Origin: an uncultured Clostridia bacterium
Lineage (GTDB): Bacteria > Bacillota > Clostridia > Oscillospirales > Acutalibacteraceae
NCBI GenBank assembly: GCA_937901145.1
Contig: CALCHE010000063.1
Span: 1 to 39,386 of the forward strand
Direction: 5' to 3'
Length of the DNA: 39,386 nt
Shown: positions 16,141 through 23,265 of the stretch, one piece after another
Numbering within the stretch: position 1 is the stretch's first letter
Layout of the letters: each line of letters begins with the position of its first letter
Notes under the pieces: generated by a model
Told to the model about the DNA's origin: nothing
Seen by the model: the letters and a program-made list of their open reading frames with translations, nothing else
Database searches by the model: none
Translations under genes and position numbers: made by a program

Positions 16141-16851
16141 TTACGCATCTTTTGTAATCTGTATTTTAATTTTTTCTATTATTCTTTTTTCGAGCCGCGA
16201 AATATAACTCTGAGAAATACCGAGCATATCTGCTACCTCTTTCTGAGTGTATTCCTTAGAGCCGAAAAGTCCGAAGCGCATTACCGTAATCTTTCTTTCT
16301 CTTTCTTCGAGATTTGCCACGATTTTAAGAAGCTGATTTTTCTCATCCTCCATTTCAATATTCCGATTAACTTCATCGCTGTCGCTTCCCAGTACGTCGG
16401 ATAAAAGCAGTTCATTTCCGTCCCAGTCGATATTCAGCGGCTCGTCAATAGACATCTCGTTTTTTAAGTTTGCTGTCTTTCGTAAATACATAAGTATTTC
16501 GTTTTCGATACATCTCGAAGCATACGTAGCCAGCTTTATCTTTTTACCGGGACAGAAGCTGTTCACAGCCTTTATGAGTCCTATCGTACCGATGGAAACA
16601 AGATCCTCTATATTGATTCCCGTATTTTCGAATTTCCGTGCTATATACACCACCAGACGGAGATTATGTGTTATCAGAAGTTCCCTGTTCGTAAAATCAT
16701 TACGCATAAATTCATCAAGAATTTTGTCCTCTCTTTCCTTGGTAAGAGGTGCCGGCAGATTCTCTGACCCATTCACGTAATATACATCCGATTTATCTCT
16801 TATGAGTTTCCTTTCTATCAGTTTAATGATTTTTTCAATTATGTAAAACAT
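16141..16851 (-). CDS. sigE: Sporulation sigma factor SigE (mother-cell, early), pro-form
   Basis: The 236-residue sigma-70 family protein is nearly identical in its core blocks to Bacillus sigma-E: LRLVVYIARKFENTGINIEDL, SIGTIGLIKAVNSF, KKIKLATYASRCIENEILMY, DEPLNIDWDGNELLLSDVLG and the region 4 helix-turn-helix VADMLGISQSYISRLEKRII. The first 25 or so residues form an amphipathic basic pro-sequence ending in DVYYVNGSE, where SpoIIGA is expected to cut near Tyr24/Tyr25. SigE directs early mother-cell transcription after asymmetric division. The ATG at 16851 overlaps spoIIGA by 17 bases, with GAGGGTGA upstream. A longer frame to 16983 lies inside spoIIGA and is spurious. Unlike in Bacillus, sigG does not follow. 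Confidence 0.97.
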   Translation of the reverse strand: MFYIIEKIIKLIERKLIRDKSDVYYVNGSENLPAPLTKEREDKILDEFMRNDFTNRELLITHNLRLVVYIARKFENTGINIEDLVSIGTIGLIKAVNSFCPGKKIKLATYASRCIENEILMYLRKTANLKNEMSIDEPLNIDWDGNELLLSDVLGSDSDEVNRNIEMEDEKNQLLKIVANLEERERKITVMRFGLFGSKEYTQKEVADMLGISQSYISRLEKRIIEKIKIQITKDA

Positions 16852-17722
16852 AAGACTCACCCTCACTATTAATCTTTTTTTCGAAAATATCCGAATAGAG
16901 AAGCGCTCCGTATTCTCCGCCAAATATTTTTTCTCTGCACAGGGCAATAATAGGCTTCTCAAAAGAAAACGCCTCTTCTGCACCCTTAAGAATTATTTTT
17001 TCGGCTCTGAAAGAAGGCATAAGACCGTTACCCGAAACCGACCTTACAGGTATAAACCTTATCCTGCTTGTATCATTAATATTCTCAAAGCTGTCAAATA
17101 CTTTTTCGCTTATCACTTTTTTAACCACATCGAAATCTACAATAATAACACCTTCTCCGCTGAATGGATCCTTGAGGCAGTTTCCCGTATCGTGAAATGC
17201 TCTGCAGGAAATCTCTTCGCCGTCAATATATAGCTTCATAAAATATGTAAAATTATGCGGAACTTTACTTTTAAAAAAGATGCTTGTTATTCTTATAAAC
17301 GCATACACTACCACGGTAAGAAGTATAAGTGTCAATGCATTGATATCAAAATACACAATTCCGCTGTTGAAATACATATTGTCAGGAGAAATATAAAACC
17401 ATAAAGCGAACATTGCACCCGCTAAAAGGATACTTATCCCGATAAAAACCGATGCACACCTCACAAAATTCTTTATACCGACGTAACCGAACGCCAACCA
17501 TACCATCAGAAAAACAGCAGGTATTCTCGACAGAGAAATAACCGTTTCATTCATGCCCGGAATCAATATTATGAGTGAATAAACACCACCAAATAAAGAT
17601 GCAAGAAGGATGCGCATTCTTTCCCCATTTATTCTGACAGCCAATGCCGTCAGCAGCAAAAGTCCGTAATTCACATAAACATTAATAATCACTAACACAT
17701 CAGCATAAATCGTCTGCTTCAT
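16835..17722 (-). CDS. spoIIGA: SpoIIGA, pro-SigE processing protease
   Basis: This membrane aspartic protease matures pro-sigma-E in the mother cell after a signal from the forespore. The 295-residue protein begins MKQTIYADVLVIINVYVNY, the typical SpoIIGA opening, and has about five N-terminal membrane helices up to residue 155. The soluble protease domain contains the half-site FHDTGNCLKDP with catalytic Asp178 and later RFIPVRSVSGNGLMPSF. The start at 17722 is chosen by alignment to the family and the GGGTGA 5 bases upstream; a frame open to 17893 crosses the upstream terminator. It overlaps sigE by 17 bases, as in the classical spoIIG operon. Confidence 0.93.
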   Translation of the reverse strand: MKQTIYADVLVIINVYVNYGLLLLTALAVRINGERMRILLASLFGGVYSLIILIPGMNETVISLSRIPAVFLMVWLAFGYVGIKNFVRCASVFIGISILLAGAMFALWFYISPDNMYFNSGIVYFDINALTLILLTVVVYAFIRITSIFFKSKVPHNFTYFMKLYIDGEEISCRAFHDTGNCLKDPFSGEGVIIVDFDVVKKVISEKVFDSFENINDTSRIRFIPVRSVSGNGLMPSFRAEKIILKGAEEAFSFEKPIIALCREKIFGGEYGALLYSDIFEKKINSEGESYVLHN

Positions 17723-17737
17723 TTCATCACCCGTATT

Positions 17738-17774
17738 ATTATACAGTGCAATGAGCGATAAATATGTCGATAAA
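17738..17774 (-). promoter_or_regulatory. Candidate Spo0A-controlled promoter of spoIIGA-sigE
   Basis: On the minus strand a -10 TATAAT (17738-17743) has no good -35 at 17 bases. A TCGACA lies 21 bases upstream of it, like the long-spacer spoIIG promoter of Bacillus. On the plus strand two CGATAAA repeats occur at 17756-17762 and 17768-17774, 12 bases apart. The second is part of TGTCGATAA, which matches the Spo0A box TGTCGAA at 6 of 7 positions. The predicted leader would be only about 10 bases, which weakens the -10 call. Confidence 0.45.
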
Positions 17775-17782
17775 GCACCGCA

Positions 17783-17813
17783 AAGAAAAAAGCAACCGCC
17801 GAAGCAGTTGCTT
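17783..17813 (-). terminator. Intrinsic terminator of the GPH carrier gene
   Basis: On the minus strand AAGCAAC and GTTGCTT pair around TGCTTCGGCG, which itself can close as GC-TTCG-GC. A T6-C-T3 tract follows. It insulates spoIIGA from the upstream transporter gene. Confidence 0.85.
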
Positions 17814-17831
17814 AATATAAAACTTATAAAA

Positions 17832-19244
17832 TCATTCACCCTGTGCTGTTTCTCTTTTAATTCTGTTTTCAGTAACAACAGCTGTGATTTCATCCATATA
17901 AGTACCGTGAAGCTTGAATTTAGTAGAGAACACGATAAGAGAAATGAAGAAAAGAACAGCAGGAATTACGGAAAGCATAAGAGTAATGGCAAGCTTGGCA
18001 CTTTCAGGATTCTGATTATGAAGCTCACCGTTATACTGAGAAAGACCGAGTGAGCCGAAGAGAATTACTGTCTGGAAGGTATATGCCATTTTCTGAAGGA
18101 AGCCTTTCATAGAGAAAGTGATAGACTCAGCTCTGAAGCCTAACTTGACCTCACCGTAGTCAACTACGTCAGCAAGGAAAATAGTCTGAGAAATGAACAT
18201 CGAAGCCATACCTACAGCACAAATAAAGTAAGAAATGTTCATCAGCATAAAAATACCACTAAAGGCACCTACTGAAATTCCTACATAGCCGAGACCTGCA
18301 AAAATAAGCGAGAACTGATAAGCCTTACGCTTTGAGAATATCTTAGTGATAATAGGATGGAAGAGAAGACCGAGGACAGAGCCTGCACCCTGGAAGAGAG
18401 AGAAGGTTGACTGCTTATTAGGATCGCCGACTACTACGTCAAAATAGTAGGTTGCCACACCTGAAGTAAGATACCAGCCTGCATTTGAAATCATAGCGAA
18501 AAGCATAAATACGAGAAGCTGATCGTTTGATTTGATGATTTCGAAGGTTTTCTTGAAAGAGAACTTCTCGGGTGCTTTGGGGACAACCGTCTCCTTAGTG
18601 GAAGCTACTGAAACAGAAGAGAAGAAGATAAGACATACGGCACACACGATGGCACACACAAGATAGCTTCGTGCGTCGTGAACCTTGACCGCATTACCCG
18701 ATTCATCCATAGAAGTAGTAACGCTGACAGCTGTCATAAGAAGAGGTGCACCGATAGAAACGATTCCCTGACCGAGACCTGAGAAGGTACGTGCGATGGT
18801 GGAAACGAGATTTCTTTCTTTGGGGTCACTTGTAAAGGAAGGCACCATTGACCAGTAAGGAATGTCTGCCATTGTATTTGTCATACCCCAGGCCACATAA
18901 GCCACAGCCACGTAAGCACAGAGAGCAGCACCCTTAAGACCGAAGGGATTGCTGAATAAAAGTACAAGAACCAAAGCATTGCAAACAGAGCCTCTCATAA
19001 TCCAGGGTCTGTATTTACCCATTTTAGTGTGAGTGTTATCGACAATAGTACCCATCATAGGGTCATTGATACCATCCCATATTCTGGCCACAGCAGTAAG
19101 AATAAGAAGAAAAGAAGCGCCGAGACCTAAAACGTCAGTAAGATATTTGGCAAGGAAGGAATAAAACATTCCGTAACTCAGGTCAAGACCGATAGCACCG
19201 ATACCGTAGCCGATTTTACCTTTTATGTATTTGATAGTTTCCAT
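17832..19244 (-). CDS. GPH-family (MFS) sugar:cation symporter
   Basis: The 470-residue polytopic membrane protein has about 12 helices. The diagnostic glycoside-pentoside-hexuronide (melibiose carrier) motif ARIWDGINDPMMGTIVDNT is at residues 52-70, followed by KMGKYRPWIM. The middle of the chain has WYLTSGVATYYFDVVVGD and the second half VVDYGEVKLGFRAE, as in GPH carriers. It probably imports an oligosaccharide or glycoside with Na+ or H+; the substrate is not readable. The start at 19244 follows AAAGGAG. It has its own promoter and terminator, so it is monocistronic. A second, clearly diverged GPH carrier lies at 28194-29696. Confidence 0.9.
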   Translation of the reverse strand: METIKYIKGKIGYGIGAIGLDLSYGMFYSFLAKYLTDVLGLGASFLLILTAVARIWDGINDPMMGTIVDNTHTKMGKYRPWIMRGSVCNALVLVLLFSNPFGLKGAALCAYVAVAYVAWGMTNTMADIPYWSMVPSFTSDPKERNLVSTIARTFSGLGQGIVSIGAPLLMTAVSVTTSMDESGNAVKVHDARSYLVCAIVCAVCLIFFSSVSVASTKETVVPKAPEKFSFKKTFEIIKSNDQLLVFMLFAMISNAGWYLTSGVATYYFDVVVGDPNKQSTFSLFQGAGSVLGLLFHPIITKIFSKRKAYQFSLIFAGLGYVGISVGAFSGIFMLMNISYFICAVGMASMFISQTIFLADVVDYGEVKLGFRAESITFSMKGFLQKMAYTFQTVILFGSLGLSQYNGELHNQNPESAKLAITLMLSVIPAVLFFISLIVFSTKFKLHGTYMDEITAVVTENRIKRETAQGE

Positions 19245-19276
19245 AGATAATCTCCTTTCAGAATGTCATCCATAAT

Positions 19277-19305
19277 ATAATACAAAACACAACAGAATAA
19301 ATCAA
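19277..19305 (-). promoter_or_regulatory. Promoter of the GPH carrier
   Basis: Minus strand: -35 TTGATT (19300-19305), 17-base spacer, -10 TATTAT (19277-19282). The -35 box overlaps the stop codon of the PPTase gene. Confidence 0.65.
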
Positions 19306-19955
19306 GTGTTTTTTCGATTTATCTCGTCAATATATTTTTCAATTTTATCTTTTGTGATTTCATAGGGTTCACCAGGACAGCTTTCAGCACACACAGAAAT
19401 CATATATTCACCGTACTTTCTGCACATAAAGTGACAACCGTAAGCCTCGAAGTCATTTTTACCTGCATAATCGGCGAAGCAGTAAGTATCGAGACCGCCT
19501 GTTATTCCCGTACCTTCTTTTTTCAGAATGCTTTCCTTTAAGGTCCACAGCACTGAAAAATTATAGTCCTCCGATTCCCTTTCCTCCAGCAGCAGGGCCT
19601 CTTTTTCCGTAAAAAATCTTCTGCCGATTTTAGGATTATAATCGCGGATTTTTTCTATGTCACAGCCGATTTCACCCTCAGAAATGCAGCACAGAACATA
19701 ATCTCCGCTATGACTTATATTAAAATGTATCCTTTCGTTTCTGAGAAAGGGTTTACCGTTTTCACTGTAGAAATATGAATACGAATCTATCCCGTAATTT
19801 TTCTTAAGTAAATATCCAAGAAGGACTCTGCCGCAGACAGAAAGCTTTCCGCCGCGAAGGATTTTTTCGGTAATAAAAATTTTCTTTTCTGCCTTCTTTA
19901 GCTTGCCTATGAAATCATCGTCAAAGTCAGCAGTATTCAGATAACATATAATCAT
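19302..19955 (-). CDS. 4'-phosphopantetheinyl transferase, Sfp type
   Basis: The 217-residue cytoplasmic enzyme transfers the phosphopantetheine arm of CoA to a carrier protein (ACP or PCP). Family motifs in order are: a GRVLLGYLL helix, ENGKPFL, HFNISHSGDYVLC (CoA-binding His), GCDIEKI (metal-binding Asp/Glu) and FSVLWTLKESILKKEG (catalytic Glu/Lys). Length and motifs fit the Sfp/AcpT group rather than AcpS. No NRPS or PKS genes are present here, so it may serve fatty-acid ACP or remote targets. The start at 19955 follows AAGGTGAG. It lies 42 bases after the PspC gene, with a strong terminator in between. Confidence 0.92.
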   Translation of the reverse strand: MIICYLNTADFDDDFIGKLKKAEKKIFITEKILRGGKLSVCGRVLLGYLLKKNYGIDSYSYFYSENGKPFLRNERIHFNISHSGDYVLCCISEGEIGCDIEKIRDYNPKIGRRFFTEKEALLLEERESEDYNFSVLWTLKESILKKEGTGITGGLDTYCFADYAGKNDFEAYGCHFMCRKYGEYMISVCAESCPGEPYEITKDKIEKYIDEINRKNT

Positions 19956-19970
19956 ATACTCACCTTATAA

Positions 19971-19997
19971 AGAAAAGAGGCTTACAGAGTAAACCTC
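19971..19997 (-). terminator. Intrinsic terminator directly after the PspC gene
   Basis: On the minus strand GAGGTTTAC-TCT-GTAAGCCTC forms a 9-bp stem (one G-T pair) and is followed by TTTTCTTT. It abuts the PspC stop codon and ends about 10 bases before the PPTase ribosome site. PPTase expression then needs read-through or an unseen promoter. Confidence 0.85.
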
Positions 19998-20411
19998 TTA
20001 AAAGTTTGAATTGTGTATTTCAGGAGTATGGAAGGTCGGCATAAACAGAAGGCTGATGAGATAAAGCCAGAATCCGCCGCCGATGAAAAGAATCAGAATA
20101 GCAAAAATCAATCTTACCACCGTCACATCCACACCGAAATATTCAGCATATCCGCTGCATACACCGCTGATTTTTTTGTCATTTCCTCTGGTAAGAAGTC
20201 TGCCCGTATTTGTTTCCAGATAGTCATCAGGAGCATGGGGCATAACAAAAGAGAGAACGAGATAAATCACGAAAACAGGGAAAAATGCCGTTATAAGAGA
20301 AATGAATGTTAAAAATATACGGATAAGCGTAGGGTCGAGATTAAGATAATTTCCTACGCCGGCACAAAGACCGCAGAGTTTTTTATCTCTGCCAAGATAA
20401 AGCTTTTTCAT
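19998..20411 (-). CDS. Tandem PspC-domain membrane protein
   Basis: The 137-residue protein consists of two PspC domains. Domain 1 (about 1-58) has KKLYLGRDKKLCGLCAGVGNYLNLDPTLIR, then a hydrophobic helix. Domain 2 (about 68-128) has LLTRGNDKKISGVCSGYAEYFGVDVTVVR, then a helix with a Gly-rich start (FIGGGFWLYLISLLFMP). PspC domains sit in the membrane and take part in phage-shock or envelope-stress signalling in some bacteria, but no pspA is nearby. The duplication is internal and diverged. The start at 20411 follows GAGG by 10 bases. It is last in the gltA-lgt-folD operon before a terminator. Confidence 0.9.
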   Translation of the reverse strand: MKKLYLGRDKKLCGLCAGVGNYLNLDPTLIRIFLTFISLITAFFPVFVIYLVLSFVMPHAPDDYLETNTGRLLTRGNDKKISGVCSGYAEYFGVDVTVVRLIFAILILFIGGGFWLYLISLLFMPTFHTPEIHNSNF

Positions 20412-20435
20412 ATAAAATCATCCTCGCATTATATT

Positions 20436-21287
20436 TTAAACATTGTTCTGCTTTTTGGTTACAGCAAGAGTGTTTTTCATCAATACGGCAATCGTCATGG
20501 GTCCGCAACCACCGGGTACAGGTGTAATGTAAGAGCATTTATCCTTTACATTTTCGAAATCGACATCACCGCAGAGCTTACCGTTTTCATCTCTATTGAT
20601 ACCGACATCCACTACGACTGCCCCCTCTTTTACCATATCCGCTGTCACAAATCTCTTTCTGCCGACCGCAGCTATGACAACATCAGCATTACGGGTAAAG
20701 AAGGACAAATCGGCTGTACGGGAATGACAGACAGTAACAGTAGCGTTTTTCTCCAGAAGAAGAGCAGCCATAGGCTTACCTACTATGTTGCTTCTGCCGA
20801 TGATTACACAGTTTTTACCCTCGAGAGGAATGTTATAGTAATCGAGAAGTTCGATTACTCCTTTCGGTGTACAGGATGCCACATCATAATCACCGATCCA
20901 CATTTTACCTACATTGATTTCAGAAAAGACGTCCACATCCTTTTCAGGACTGATGGCATCGATAACCTTCTTTTCATCAATATGTTTCGGAAGAGGAAGC
21001 TGACATAAAATTCCGTTAACTACATCATCTGCGTTGAGCTCTTCGATAAGAGCAAGAAGCTCCTTCTCTGAAGTTTCAGCGGGAAGTGCATACTCTCTCG
21101 AAACTATTCCCGTAACCTCACAGGCCTTCTTTTTATTATTGACATAAACTCTCGAAGCAGGGTCGTCACCTACGATGATAACAGCAAGAGTAGATGTTAT
21201 ACCCTTTTCACCGAGAGCCAGAATCTCTTCTCTGACCTTACCTTTAATATAATTAGAAACTTCTTTTCCGTCGATTAACTTATACAT
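20436..21287 (-). CDS. folD: Bifunctional methylene-THF dehydrogenase / methenyl-THF cyclohydrolase
   Basis: FolD interconverts 5,10-methylene-THF, 5,10-methenyl-THF and 10-formyl-THF in the cytoplasm, feeding purine and formyl-Met synthesis. The 283-residue protein shows the family pattern: VGDDPASRVYVNNKKKACE (catalytic Lys), GILCQLPLPKHID, the Rossmann segment VIIGRSNIVGKPMAALLL, VTVCHSRTADL and C-terminal PVPGGCGPMTIAVLMKNT. In the last motif Cys replaces the more usual Val. The start at 21287 is preferred because AAAGGA lies 8 bases upstream; an ATG at 21296 overlaps that site. It follows lgt by 17 bases. Confidence 0.97.
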   Translation of the reverse strand: MYKLIDGKEVSNYIKGKVREEILALGEKGITSTLAVIIVGDDPASRVYVNNKKKACEVTGIVSREYALPAETSEKELLALIEELNADDVVNGILCQLPLPKHIDEKKVIDAISPEKDVDVFSEINVGKMWIGDYDVASCTPKGVIELLDYYNIPLEGKNCVIIGRSNIVGKPMAALLLEKNATVTVCHSRTADLSFFTRNADVVIAAVGRKRFVTADMVKEGAVVVDVGINRDENGKLCGDVDFENVKDKCSYITPVPGGCGPMTIAVLMKNTLAVTKKQNNV

Positions 21288-21304
21288 TACTTTCATCCTT
21301 TTTA

Positions 21305-22363
21305 TCAGATAATTTTATTTGTTGTTCCCTTGTCAGTAGTAGCAGTAACATAAAGCCTGTTACCGACACGGTTATATTCGAACTTCCAGTTTTTTCTCTT
21401 AGCTCTTTTATCGAGAGCCTTAGTAATTCGGTTATATTCTTTATCATTCGAAACAGCGATAAAATCAGTACCCTCCACCTCGGAAGGATTTCTGCTGTAT
21501 TTGATAAGCTTTGCAATAAGTAAAGCACCGCATACGACCACAATAACAATCGAAAGCACCTGAGAAACTCTGAGACCTGTGTCACCGATATAAAGGCTGT
21601 CGGAGCGCAAGCCCTCAACCACAGCCCTTTCCAGACCGTACCATATACCGTAAATAAGGAACATTTCACCGCTGAATTTACGGCATTTTTTCATTACGAT
21701 ATAAAGAATCAGAACACCGAGCAGACACCATACCGATTCATAAAAGAATGTAGGATGAACATAAAGATTATTTTCAGCTATATACTGAGGAATATTCTCC
21801 ACATTTTCCAGACCGTACTGAACAGCTACATCAGGTCTCTGAATATATGAAGCTACAGTGTCACTCATCATACCGAAGTTTTTATAAGTAAAGGCACCGA
21901 AAGCCTCCTGATTGGCATAATTTCCCCATCTGCCGATACCCTGACCGACGAGAAGACTTATACCACCCATATCGAGAAGATTATAGAAATTTATCTTTTC
22001 TACCTTGCACACTATAAATGCTCCGAGAATGCCGCCGATGATACCGCCGTAAATGGCAAGACCGCCTTCCCATATTTTACAAATCTCATTAAGGTGCTGA
22101 GAATAATAATCCCACTCGAAGGCAACATAATAAGCGCGTGCACCGATTATTCCGCCAATAGTACCGAAAATAAGAATGTCAATCATTTTATCGAGATTAA
22201 CCTTCCACAGATGAGCTATTCTGCCACCTAAAAGCACTGCCAGAAGAAAGCCGAATGCGATAATCGCGCCATACCATCTGACCTCTGTGAAGCCTAAATC
22301 GAGAACCTTAGAAACGGTAAACTCCGCATCAATTCCCGCAAATTTAACTAAAACAGTATCCAT
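21305..22363 (-). CDS. lgt: Prolipoprotein diacylglyceryl transferase with C-terminal extension
   Basis: Lgt transfers diacylglycerol from phosphatidylglycerol to the lipobox Cys of prelipoproteins in the membrane. The 352-residue protein has about seven helices and the Lgt blocks: EVRWYGAIIAFGFLL near the start, IGARAYYV, WEGGLAIYGGIIGG, GQGIGRWGNYANQEAFG (catalytic Arg), HPTFFYES and the late EGLRSDSLY. Typical Lgt proteins are about 260-300 residues. Here about 60 extra residues follow the last helix, a charged tail with KEYNRITKALDKRAKRKNW. The start at 22363 follows AGGAG by 5 bases; an earlier ATG at 22381 lacks a site. The gene is in an operon with an 8-TM protein and folD. Confidence 0.95.
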   Translation of the reverse strand: MDTVLVKFAGIDAEFTVSKVLDLGFTEVRWYGAIIAFGFLLAVLLGGRIAHLWKVNLDKMIDILIFGTIGGIIGARAYYVAFEWDYYSQHLNEICKIWEGGLAIYGGIIGGILGAFIVCKVEKINFYNLLDMGGISLLVGQGIGRWGNYANQEAFGAFTYKNFGMMSDTVASYIQRPDVAVQYGLENVENIPQYIAENNLYVHPTFFYESVWCLLGVLILYIVMKKCRKFSGEMFLIYGIWYGLERAVVEGLRSDSLYIGDTGLRVSQVLSIVIVVVCGALLIAKLIKYSRNPSEVEGTDFIAVSNDKEYNRITKALDKRAKRKNWKFEYNRVGNRLYVTATTDKGTTNKII

Positions 22364-22377
22364 AATTTCTCCTGTCA

Positions 22378-23265
22378 TCAAGCATTAGCTTTTTTACCCT
22401 TTGAGCTGATAAGCTTATTTATAAGAACTACAGCAAAAATTGCAATAACAAAATCGCATACCTTGAAGGGATATTTCGCATAAAGCTCATCAGTACCCGA
22501 AGTGAGCACATATATAAGCCTGGGAAGATTAACCGTAAAGGAAACAAGTGCACAGGGAAGTCCGAGACCAACTATGCGCCAACGGGCATTTTTCACATAT
22601 ACACCTGAAATTAGCTGTGCGAATGCCATAAAGAACATAACAAGTAGAGCAAGTAAAACAAGCTCAAGAAGAAGGTCCGAAACACGCACATAGCTTATCT
22701 GCTCCACGAAACGGTGGATGAGTCTGAAGCCTGCCCAGCAAACGGGCGCAACAGCAAGAAGCTTATGTCCGGATGCTCCACCCTTTCCTTTGATAGTACC
22801 CTTAGCAAAAATAAGAAAATACACAGCAGAGAAAAGAGCGAATACGCTCTGGAAAAACTGAGGAATCGTACCTGAAAGCATCATTGACTGAAATGCCGAA
22901 ACTCCGTAGGATGCACTGCCGATAGAATCAAACGAGCCGACGAAGGCAGAAAATGCATCATACAAAAATGCAAGTGAAAGAACACAGGAAACTACAGAAA
23001 CGAGACTGTCTTTTTCTGTTCTGAGTGTTATTGAGGCAGTATCCTTGCTTAAAAATGACGAAACTGCAAACAAAACAGAGGGAATTATCAGAAGAAGATA
23101 CAGAACCGCCATAAGGATACCGCTTCCGTTATAAAAGCCGGTTTCTCTGTCAATGAAAGTAAATGTCTGCACTGTTCTGATTACTACTGTAACAGCACAA
23201 CATAAAAAGAAGATTAAAGGAAGTCTGTTATAATAAGAAATATTTTTACTTTCTTTAAGATTCAT
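22378..23265 (-). CDS. Uncharacterised 8-TM membrane protein
   Basis: I do not recognise this protein. It has 295 residues and about eight hydrophobic helices, starting near residue 15 (LPLIFFLCCAVTVVIR) and ending with VCDFVIAIFAVVLINKLIS and a basic tail SSKGKKANA. There is no signal peptide and no obvious catalytic motif. Charged positions inside the helices (FRLIHRFVEQI, FLYDAFSAF) suggest a transport or sensor role, but that is only a guess. The start at 23265 has AGGAGG 9 bases upstream and overlaps the 3' end of gltA by 11 bases. It precedes lgt by 14 bases, so all three are probably cotranscribed. Confidence 0.75.
   Translation of the reverse strand: MNLKESKNISYYNRLPLIFFLCCAVTVVIRTVQTFTFIDRETGFYNGSGILMAVLYLLLIIPSVLFAVSSFLSKDTASITLRTEKDSLVSVVSCVLSLAFLYDAFSAFVGSFDSIGSASYGVSAFQSMMLSGTIPQFFQSVFALFSAVYFLIFAKGTIKGKGGASGHKLLAVAPVCWAGFRLIHRFVEQISYVRVSDLLLELVLLALLVMFFMAFAQLISGVYVKNARWRIVGLGLPCALVSFTVNLPRLIYVLTSGTDELYAKYPFKVCDFVIAIFAVVLINKLISSKGKKANA

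Noticed and set aside
16852..16983. Longer N-terminus for SigE
   Set aside because: The extra 44 codons lie inside spoIIGA in another frame; the family start MFYIIEKII has its own ribosome site at 16851.
21280..21669. Open frame overlapping the 3' end of lgt on the same strand
   Set aside because: It is a second frame inside a clearly coding region, starts without a ribosome site and matches no family I know.
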